Origin: Pseudomonas sp. SL4(2022)
GTDB lineage: Bacteria > Pseudomonadota > Gammaproteobacteria > Pseudomonadales > Pseudomonadaceae
Direction of reading: 5' to 3'
Assembly: GCF_026625725.1 (NCBI RefSeq)
Contig: NZ_CP113060.1
Location: forward strand, 1,494,001 to 1,558,000
Length of the DNA: 64,000 nt
Part shown: positions 8,684-14,197 of the stretch, piece by piece
How the letters are laid out: each line of letters begins with the position of its first letter
Position numbering within the stretch: the stretch's first letter is position 1
Notes under the pieces: model-generated
What the model was told of the DNA's origin: nothing
Seen by the model: only the letters and a program-made list of their open reading frames with translations
Databases searched by the model: none
Program-made: the position numbers and the translations under genes

Positions 8684-9304
8684 ATGCGCAAGAAACCCTG
8701 CCAGCAACGCTCACAACAGATGGTCGACATCCTGCTGGAGGCCAGCGGCCGGGTGATCGAGCGGCAGGGCCTGGCCAACCTGACCACCAACCGGGTCGCA
8801 GCAGAGGCCGGCGTAAGCGTGGGCTCGCTGTACCAGTACTTTGCAAACAAGCAGGAACTGCTGGAAGGACTGCTCGAAAAGATGGCGCTCGATATCACCC
8901 GCCTGGTCGACGCGCGCATGGCACAACTGCTGGAGGCTGACGTCAGGACGGCTGTGAGGATGCTGCTGAGCGACGTGCTCGCATTTATTCTCAGCGGCAA
9001 TGGCCACTATCGCGTACTGGTGCGCCATTGGCAGCAATTGCAGGCCCTGCATGTGGTTGACCGGCTGGAGCGGCACCTGTCAGAAATCTGCCGACGTTAT
9101 CTGCTTCGCCACATCCGCCAGTTCCCCATCGACAACCCCATGCCGATGCTGTTTGTGATGATCAACGCCACCCTGATGACCCTGGTGCGTCACCTGGCAC
9201 TGGACGCCCCTCCACTGAGCGACCAACAACTGATCAATGAACTGACCAACATGCTGACTGCCTACTTGGCTGCAGCAGCGAACCCCCAACAGACCAACAC
9301 GTAG
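8684..9304 (+). CDS. TetR/AcrR family transcriptional regulator
   Basis: The product is 206 residues. The N-terminal TetR helix-turn-helix is visible at about residues 12-58 (LTTNRVAAEAGVSVGSLYQYFANKQEL). The ligand-binding C-terminal domain is divergent, as is usual. GGAG lies ahead of the ATG. The perfect palindrome at 8641-8664 in the divergent promoter region is the likely binding site, implying self-regulation and control of the MpaB-like oxygenase gene. Confidence 0.9.
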   Translation: MRKKPCQQRSQQMVDILLEASGRVIERQGLANLTTNRVAAEAGVSVGSLYQYFANKQELLEGLLEKMALDITRLVDARMAQLLEADVRTAVRMLLSDVLAFILSGNGHYRVLVRHWQQLQALHVVDRLERHLSEICRRYLLRHIRQFPIDNPMPMLFVMINATLMTLVRHLALDAPPLSDQQLINELTNMLTAYLAAAANPQQTNT

Positions 9305-9391
9305 CCGTGCTCTAGCCCGCCCCATTGCTTGAGCCTTCAGACAGATAAAGGCAGACTGCCAGCAGGACACTGCCACCCAGCGGGGCACGAT

Positions 9392-9742
9392 ATGGACGTT
9401 GTAAAAAGCCTCAAGCCAGGCAAAAACGGCAGCAAACGCTTTGTCGAACGCGACGGCGACAACATGACCGCCGTGCGCTACCACCACGACGCCGAAAATC
9501 AGATCAGCTACACCACTGTCGAACTGATCGTCGAACGCAAACACAAACCACCAAAAACCCGCACCCAAACGCCTAAACAGCCAACGGCGCTGGTATTCGT
9601 GCGCGTAAATTTTCATGAGAAGGTCATGCAACTGGCGGTAAAGCAGGCGGGCGGTAAGTGGCAGCCTGAAGAAAAGGCATGGTTGCTAAGTTACAAAGCA
9701 GCAGTAGAGCTTGGACTACAAGAACGGATCATCAATAGCTGA
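9392..9742 (+). CDS. Small conserved protein with a GGKW-type C-terminal motif
   Basis: The product is about 116 residues. The N-terminal half (MDVVKSLKPGKNG...RYHHDAENQ...TTVELIVERK) and the C-terminal motif VKQAGGKWQPEEKAWLLSY resemble a widespread family of short hypothetical proteins. From memory these are often found next to mobile or integrase-linked DNA. No enzymatic motif is seen, and the charged composition would suit nucleic-acid binding. The start at ATG 9392 begins the conserved part; an open extension upstream to 9329 looks non-conserved. It sits directly on the left flank of the cassette array and may mark the boundary of the accessory region. Confidence 0.6.
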   Translation: MDVVKSLKPGKNGSKRFVERDGDNMTAVRYHHDAENQISYTTVELIVERKHKPPKTRTQTPKQPTALVFVRVNFHEKVMQLAVKQAGGKWQPEEKAWLLSYKAAVELGLQERIINS

Positions 9743-9748
9743 TGGTCA

Positions 9749-9819
9749 GATATGGATACGAGATGGCTAGATTTGGATACTTATTGCCAGCAGTGGCAAC
9801 AGTGTGCAGATACGGATAT
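9749..9819 (+). repeat. Three imperfect 11-bp direct repeats at the left edge of the array
   Basis: GATATGGATAC (9749-9759), GATTTGGATAC (9770-9780) and GATACGGATAT (9809-9819) share the same 11-bp frame. Between the last two lies the perfect hairpin TTGCCA-GCAG-TGGCAA (9784-9799). The cluster is between the last normal-GC gene and the first cassette. It could be a protein-binding site or a relic of an attachment region. Confidence 0.5.
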
Positions 9820-9855
9820 GCCGTCTAATTATAGTTATGCAGCAATGAGAATACT

Positions 9856-10524
9856 ATGCAGCCAAAAGATCTTCCCAAAAGAGTTGCCCAATTAATTGAA
9901 CAATCAGAACGTGTATTAGCAACAAAGAAATACAGTCAGTATGGACCTGATTACGTAGATTCCGGAGCAATGGCGGGACTTAGAGCATCAACATTGTCTT
10001 TCATTGCAATGACTTATGGAAAAGAGCATTCATACTATTCAGAGTTCGACTCTGCCTCAGATCGCAGCACTGAAAATAACGCTAAAAAATCTCATGCAAT
10101 CCTTCACTCTATTCAATCCGAAATCGAAGGCGGTTGGATTTTTACTGTCAAGCAATTAATTGCAGCAGAAATATTCTCTGACTTTCTTGAAATGGCAGAG
10201 CATTTAATAGATCAAAACTACAAAGATCCAGCAGCAGTTATGATTGGCAGCGTTCTAGAAGAGAATCTGCGACACCTCTGCACAACAAACAATATCGACA
10301 CAGAAATCGAAAAAGACGACAAATTTATACCTAAAAAAGCTGATAGATTAAATTCAGATTTAGCAAAAGCAGAGGTGTATACAAAGCTTGATCAAAAGTC
10401 GGTAACTGCATGGTTAGACATAAGAAACAATGCTGCCCATGGGAAATACGATGAATATTCAAAGGAGCAGGTTAATCTAATGCTTCATGGTGTAACTGAA
10501 TTTTTAGCCAGAATGAGTAGGTAG
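9856..10524 (+). CDS. Cassette 1: HEPN-type / DUF4145-like protein
   Basis: The product is 222 residues, mostly helical. The C-terminal half (about 110-220) looks like a HEPN domain: an upstream helix VMIGSVLEENLRHLC, then DIRNNAAHGKYDEY. RNNAAH fits the R-x4-H motif used by HEPN ribonucleases. HEPN proteins act in toxin-antitoxin and anti-phage systems, but others only bind RNA, so RNase activity is an inference. No partner nucleotidyltransferase gene is adjacent. AT-rich codon use contrasts with the host genes. The ATG at 9856 has only a weak ribosome site, which is common for cassettes. Confidence 0.6.
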   Translation: MQPKDLPKRVAQLIEQSERVLATKKYSQYGPDYVDSGAMAGLRASTLSFIAMTYGKEHSYYSEFDSASDRSTENNAKKSHAILHSIQSEIEGGWIFTVKQLIAAEIFSDFLEMAEHLIDQNYKDPAAVMIGSVLEENLRHLCTTNNIDTEIEKDDKFIPKKADRLNSDLAKAEVYTKLDQKSVTAWLDIRNNAAHGKYDEYSKEQVNLMLHGVTEFLARMSR

Positions 10525-10526
10525 CC

Positions 10527-10602
10527 GCATAACAAATGGTTCAAATCGCTCGCTCGGCTCACTGGGACCGGCTAAAGCCGGCCCCTTAACCAAACGTTAT
10601 GT
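10527..10602 (+). repeat. attC site 1 (76 bp)
   Basis: The left core is GCATAAC (10527-10533) and the right core GTTATGT (10596-10602). Complementary inner arms (AACAAATGGTT and AACCAAACGTT) flank a hairpin centre that includes CCGGCTAAAGCCGG. The segment CCTTAACCAAACGTTA is repeated exactly in attC site 5. The site starts 3 bases after the cassette 1 stop. Confidence 0.85.
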
Positions 10603-10629
10603 GCCAGCTGATTTTTTGGGGAATGATTG

Positions 10630-11121
10630 ATGCCGAGCAAAAGTCTAAACTCACGTATACCAGCTTATAAGGCCGCATTCTCCAGTGGGGAACTCCAAAA
10701 GACCTACCAAGACCTAGTTGGCATTGTCCAAAATCTAAGAACTGAATTCTCTAAGAAATACAAAAGCGAATTCTTGATTGCCAATGTGTTGCATGGTTAC
10801 ATAGATTTCACGTACTTTTACTTGCAAAACAGCTATCTCAAGAAGAAAAAGCTAAAGCTTGCGATTGTCTTCAACCACAAAAATGCAAATTTTGAACTGT
10901 GGCTCCTTGGGCAAACAAAGGATGTACAGATTCTCTATTGGAGAAAACTAAGAGAAGTGAAGTGGGTCAATAAGGAGGTAATGCCAGAGTATTCAATTTT
11001 CGAAGCCCCACTACTTTTGGCCCCAGACTTTGATAGTTCAACAAAGCTATCGGAGTCCATTCACACTCAATTTGAATCCCTGTCGCAGGCGATATTCAAC
11101 ACGCTGGAGGCATACGAATAA
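10630..11121 (+). CDS. Cassette 2: DUF7000-like protein
   Basis: The product is about 163 residues and soluble. It resembles the DUF7000 family from memory, with the pattern Y-x-x-A-F-x-x-G-E-x-Q-K-x-Y near the start, YIDFTYF at about 60, and LKLAIVFNHKNANFELWLLGQ in the middle. The family's function is unknown. GGGG about 10 bases upstream supports the ATG at 10630; a TTG one codon earlier is possible. It lies between attC sites 1 and 2 on AT-rich DNA, so it is a captured cassette. Confidence 0.65.
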   Translation: MPSKSLNSRIPAYKAAFSSGELQKTYQDLVGIVQNLRTEFSKKYKSEFLIANVLHGYIDFTYFYLQNSYLKKKKLKLAIVFNHKNANFELWLLGQTKDVQILYWRKLREVKWVNKEVMPEYSIFEAPLLLAPDFDSSTKLSESIHTQFESLSQAIFNTLEAYE

Positions 11122-11125
11122 TGCC

Positions 11126-11176
11126 ACATAACACTGCAGTCGAGAGGGACGGCCGCCCCTCACTTCCACGTTAGAG
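11126..11176 (+). repeat. attC site 2 (short, about 51 bp)
   Basis: The left core is ACATAAC (11126-11132) and the right core GTTAGAG (11170-11176). Between them GAGGG and CCCTC form the centre of a hairpin. It is shorter and more diverged than sites 1, 3 and 5, but it is in the right place, 5 bases after the cassette 2 stop. Confidence 0.6.
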
Positions 11177-11187
11177 TTCATTCACTC

Positions 11188-11736
11188 ATGCACATACCAG
11201 CCCTCATCATCATTGATATGCAGCGTGGAATGCTCGAACCGTCAGCAGGCGCTCGCAACAACCCGCATGCAGAGCAAGCAATCGCAATTACGCTGAAAGC
11301 ATGGAGAGAAGCGAAGGCACCGATTGTTCATGTGCGTCACATCTCAAGAACACCTGGCTCTCCGTTCTGGCCTGGGCAGCCTGGTGTTGAGTTCCAAGAA
11401 GAACTACAGCCATTAAACACCGAGCATGTAGTTGAAAAGAACGTCCCGGACGCATTCATTAACTCCGGGCTTGAGCGCTGGCTTCGGATCAGAGGCATCG
11501 AAACCATTGCAATCGTAGGTGTGAGTACCAACAACTCTGTCGAAGCAACAGCGCGTACAGCAGGTAATCTTGGTTTTAAAACTTATGTGGCAGCGGATGC
11601 AACGTTTGCATTCGCAAAGCCCGACTACAACAGAGTTCTACGTAGCGCTGAAGAGGTACATGCTATGGCATTAGCGAATCTTCATGGTGAGTACGCAACA
11701 GTCGTCACAACCACCGAGTTACGAAAGGCCCTCTAA
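11188..11736 (+). CDS. Cassette 3: isochorismatase-fold hydrolase with Ser at the Cys position
   Basis: The product is 182 residues, the full length for the isochorismatase/cysteine-hydrolase fold. LIIIDMQRGM supplies the catalytic Asp and EKNVPDAF the Lys region. The nucleophile loop, normally G-x-x-T-x-x-C-V-x-x-T-A-R, reads GVSTNNSVEATARTAGNLG, so the usual Cys is Ser. Related enzymes with Cys hydrolyse amides (nicotinamidase type). Isochorismatases without Cys hydrolyse vinyl ethers, so chemistry cannot be assigned. The stop codon lies inside the left core of attC site 3. Confidence 0.75.
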   Translation: MHIPALIIIDMQRGMLEPSAGARNNPHAEQAIAITLKAWREAKAPIVHVRHISRTPGSPFWPGQPGVEFQEELQPLNTEHVVEKNVPDAFINSGLERWLRIRGIETIAIVGVSTNNSVEATARTAGNLGFKTYVAADATFAFAKPDYNRVLRSAEEVHAMALANLHGEYATVVTTTELRKAL

Positions 11737-11807
11737 CAACTGGTTCAAACCGTTCGCTTCGCTCACTCGGGGTCGGTTAAAAACGCCCCCTTAACTTAAC
11801 GTTAGTC
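11731..11807 (+). repeat. attC site 3 (77 bp)
   Basis: The left core is CTCTAAC (11731-11737), overlapping the stop of cassette 3, and the right core is GTTAGTC (11801-11807). The inner arm AACAACTGGTTCAAACCG resembles site 1 (AACAAATGGTTCAAATCG). The centre contains CGCTTCGCTCACT, as in the other sites. Confidence 0.85.
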
Positions 11808-11833
11808 ATCTTCACCCTATAGGAAATTGTCAG

Positions 11834-12373
11834 ATGAAATTGTTAGCATTTGCAGCCAGTAACAGTAAACAATCTATAAACAAGCAGTTGGTAACATATG
11901 CCGCAAGCCTCCTTGAAGGTGCTGATGTCGATATCTTAGACTTGAACGACTATGAACTGCCATTGTTCAGTATTGATAAGGAAAAAGAGCTCGGCAATCC
12001 TGATTTGGCAAAGGCATTTGTGTCAAAAATTGCAGCTTCTGATGTGATCATAATTTCTTTTGCTGAACACAACGGCGCCTACAGTGCTGCCTACAAGAAC
12101 CTGTTTGATTGGTGCTCGAGAATTAATACAAAAGTATTTCAAGACAAGCCTCTTGTTTTGCTTTCCACGTCACCAGGCGCACGCGGAGGCGCCAGCGTTC
12201 TGGCCTTAGCAACGACCTCTGCTCCTCATTTTGCCGGCCGTGTCCAAGCCAGTCTTTCTATTCCAAGCTTTAACGAGAACTTTGATGTCGAGCGCGGCAT
12301 GCTTATTAACGAAGCGTTGAACGACCGATTGATTGAGGCTGTTAGGGGGTTGAAGAATTTGCCAAACGGCTAA
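11834..12373 (+). CDS. Cassette 4: NADPH-dependent FMN reductase family protein
   Basis: The product is 179 residues with a flavodoxin-like fold of the NADPH-dependent FMN reductase family (chromate/azo-reductase type). It starts MKLLAFAASNSKQSINKQL, the phosphate loop that binds FMN. The middle carries IISFAEHNGAYSAAYKNLFDW, matching the family's P-E-Y-N-x-S segment in changed form, and LSTSPGARGGASVL. It probably reduces flavin or quinones with NAD(P)H. AGGAAA lies ahead of the ATG. The neighbouring attC sites mark it as a cassette. Confidence 0.85.
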   Translation: MKLLAFAASNSKQSINKQLVTYAASLLEGADVDILDLNDYELPLFSIDKEKELGNPDLAKAFVSKIAASDVIIISFAEHNGAYSAAYKNLFDWCSRINTKVFQDKPLVLLSTSPGARGGASVLALATTSAPHFAGRVQASLSIPSFNENFDVERGMLINEALNDRLIEAVRGLKNLPNG

Positions 12374-12417
12374 CAACATCCAGCGGCGGCGCTCTGCGTC
12401 GCCGCTGGATGTTGACG
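12368..12417 (+). repeat. Divergent attC-like site 4 with a perfect 15-bp stem
   Basis: The left core GGCTAAC (12368-12374) overlaps the cassette 4 stop. CAACATCCAGCGGCG (12374-12388) and CGCCGCTGGATGTTG (12400-12414) pair perfectly around an 11-base loop. The expected right core would be GTTAGCC, but GTTGACG (12411-12417) is found. Typical attC stems have unpaired bulges that set the strand, and here none is evident, so the site may be inactive or of another type. Confidence 0.6.
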
Positions 12418-12428
12418 GTAAGCTTACC
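12417..12428. promoter_or_regulatory. 12-bp palindrome just before a consensus ribosome site
   Basis: GGTAAGCTTACC is a perfect palindrome. It is followed at once by AGGAGG and, six bases later, the ATG at 12440. It could be a short operator or the remains of a recombination junction. The strong ribosome site contrasts with the weak ones of other cassettes. Confidence 0.4.
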
Positions 12429-12439
12429 AGGAGGAAACC

Positions 12440-12748
12440 ATGGACGACGCAGCTTACGAACAACTAGAAGCTCTTTGTGCGGACTTCCAAAGGCAGTGGA
12501 TCGTCTTACTACGGGACAGGCTTAAAAAGCACAACATACCTAACGACATCGCCAAATCAATCTGTGGTGAATTCAGCTTCGACTTATCAATGCTTTTCGA
12601 TCAAGGCGAGATCGATTATCAAGGCGATAGTTTCAGGCCATTTGTCGCTTTCACAGACGATGCTGAACAGCCAGCACTTATTGTTGAACCTAACGGCCCT
12701 CAATTCCATGAATATGCGTTGGGTACGACTGACGAGGCCTATGAGTAG
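12440..12748 (+). CDS. Cassette 5: unknown 102-residue acidic protein
   Basis: The product is not recognised. It is acidic, has no signal peptide or membrane segment, and splits into a helical part (1-55, LCADFQRQWIVLLRDRLKKH) and a likely beta-rich end (GDSFRPFVAFTDDAEQPALIV). It has the best ribosome site of the array (AGGAGG, spacing about 6). attC site 5 follows 6 bases after the stop. Its small size suits a toxin, antitoxin or phage-interaction protein, but nothing in the sequence proves this. Confidence 0.65.
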   Translation: MDDAAYEQLEALCADFQRQWIVLLRDRLKKHNIPNDIAKSICGEFSFDLSMLFDQGEIDYQGDSFRPFVAFTDDAEQPALIVEPNGPQFHEYALGTTDEAYE

Positions 12749-12754
12749 CAAACG

Positions 12755-12830
12755 GCCTAACCAGTGGTGCAAAGCATTCACTTCGCTCGCTGGGACACGC
12801 TCCAGCCGGCCCCTTAACCAAACGTTAGGC
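12755..12830 (+). repeat. attC site 5 (76 bp)
   Basis: The cores are perfectly complementary: GCCTAAC (12755-12761) and GTTAGGC (12824-12830). Its 3' half shares CCTTAACCAAACGTTA with site 1, and the same total length of 76 bp shows that the two sites are closely related. This is the clearest attC of the array. Confidence 0.9.
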
Positions 12831-12891
12831 CATATGCAAAGAATGCTCTATCTCCGCATCATTTCATTTTTTAATACATCAGGTGATAACC

Positions 12892-13287
12892 ATGCTGAAA
12901 GGAAGTTGCTGCTGCGGAACCATCAGGTTCACGCTATCTAGCCCCCCAACAATGATGGGCACTTGTTACTGCACGCGCTGCCGCAAGGTCGGCGCCACCA
13001 CATTTGTATTCGTCAAGCGCGATTCTTTTGAATTACTCTCAGGCGCAGACGCCATATCCACATACAAGCCAGAAGCACCCTACCAATACAACCGTTGCTT
13101 TTGCTCCCATTGCGGCACAGCGCTTGGTGAAATCACATCCCTTGAAGAGTCTTTTCCGGTTGCGGCCAACTGCTTCGATGACGAGCTTAAGATCACGAAT
13201 ATGTTTCATGAGTTCGTAAAAGAAAAGCCGAGCTGGTATGGCATCTGTGATGAGGCGAAACAATTCTTAGAGCATCCTCACCCGTAG
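12892..13287 (+). CDS. Cassette 6: GFA family (CENP-V/GFA-like) zinc-binding protein
   Basis: The product is about 131 residues. It shows the full zinc pattern of the glutathione-dependent formaldehyde-activating (GFA) family: GSCCCGTIRF, then CYCTRCRK, then FCSHCGTALG. The fold binds two zinc ions. Most members have unproven substrates, so only the family is called. AGGTGA lies ahead of the ATG at 12892; an in-frame GTG at 12883 is less likely. The attC after it (13345-13407) is degraded, so this may be the oldest, most distal cassette. Confidence 0.85.
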   Translation: MLKGSCCCGTIRFTLSSPPTMMGTCYCTRCRKVGATTFVFVKRDSFELLSGADAISTYKPEAPYQYNRCFCSHCGTALGEITSLEESFPVAANCFDDELKITNMFHEFVKEKPSWYGICDEAKQFLEHPHP

Positions 13288-13344
13288 TGCCATGCAGCAA
13301 AACTGAGAACGGTGAATTCTGCTATCGGCGCAAACCGTGGCGCG

Positions 13345-13407
13345 GCCTAACTGCATTAAAAACCGCCCACGTCGCTCACTGACACGGACCAAAGCCCCAC
13401 GTTCAAC
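13345..13407 (+). repeat. Degenerate attC site 6
   Basis: The left core GCCTAAC (13345-13351) is intact. The expected right core is GTTCAAC (13401-13407), not the GTTAGGC that would pair with it. The centre keeps CGTCGCTCACTGACACGG, like the CGCTCACTGGGAC of other sites. It is a decayed attC that marks the right end of the array. Bases 13408-13572 hold no gene that can be supported. Confidence 0.55.
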
Positions 13408-13572
13408 TGCCCGAGCAGTCGTGTACCGATACCCTATTTACTAACATGGACGCCCCCAGCAAGCGGATTTGACCTATGAACATTCAACTTAATAGCCGTC
13501 TGCCCTCACGTAACGCTGGATATATATTTTTAACCCATCGTGAATATTCAAGAACATGACCAGGGAATCAAT

Positions 13573-13972
13573 ATGGCAGCCATGAGCAAAGGCATTCACC
13601 ATCTTGGTTTGAGCGTTTGCAACCTTGAGGAGAGCGCCCAGTTCTTCATTCAGCAACTGGGTTGGCATGAAGTTAAAAGAAACCCGGATTACCCAGCAAT
13701 TTTTGTCAGCGACGGTACCGTGACGCTGACTCTCTGTGTCGACCAAAGCCATCGCCCCGGTTGCATTTGATTGGCACGCCAATGTGGGTTTACATCATTT
13801 GGCATTGCTCGTTGAAAGTGAGGCGCAACTTGAGGCGCTGCACAGGCACCTGATCCGTTCTGGCACTCGTGTTGAGTTTTCGCCTGACTGGGTGAAACAA
13901 GGCCCGGCGCAACATCTTATGTGCTTCGACCCCAGCGGCATTCGTATTGAGTTCTTCTGGCCGGGTGTGTGA
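13573..13972 (+). pseudogene. Frameshifted VOC (glyoxalase/bleomycin-resistance) family gene
   Basis: The first frame encodes MAAMSKGIHHLGLSVCNLEESAQFFI up to VDQSHRP and then stops at 13768. A second frame carries VAFDWHANVGLHHLALLVE through DPSGIRIEFFWPGV. Removing one C from the run CCCC at 13755-13758 joins them as QSHRP-VAFDWH with perfect VOC-family logic, giving metal-site His in GIHHLG and GLHHLAL and Glu in IRIEF. So it is either a real one-base frameshift or a sequencing error. AGGGAA precedes the start. It has no attC behind it and may not be a cassette. Confidence 0.8.
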
Positions 13973-14197
13973 ATACCCGTGATCAGCCGATCCATCCAGG
14001 CCAATGACTACTGCCAAGCCTGGCGCATACCACGCTCGCTGCAAGCTGGACCAAGCCCCTCGATAAGCGAGCCGAACGGCATGCACAGCTGCAGAGCGTG
14101 CAACGCGCTCATCTGAAGCCCGCCTCAGCGCGCAAGACTTCGCGCCGAAAACCCGGATAATGGCGGCCATTTGTTCAGCCCGTATTCGGTATGCCCC

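Larger units (their letters stand above)
9834..13407 (+). mobile_element. Integron gene-cassette array without an integrase (CALIN)
   Basis: Six units each hold one + strand gene followed by an attC-like site. The sites lie at 10527-10602, 11126-11176, 11731-11807, 12368-12417, 12755-12830 and 13345-13407. Four end in a GTTAxxx-type core (GTTATGT, GTTAGAG, GTTAGTC, GTTAGGC), and the fourth and sixth have degenerate right cores. The left boundary is GTTATGC at 9834-9840. All genes point the same way and are visibly AT-richer than the neighbours, as is usual for integron cassettes. No intI tyrosine recombinase is encoded in the window, so this is a stranded array or the distal part of a chromosomal integron. 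Confidence 0.85.

Noticed and set aside
9749..9840. A true attI site at the left end of the cassette array
   Set aside because: There is no neighbouring integrase and the direct repeats do not clearly match known attI layouts; kept only as a possible relic.
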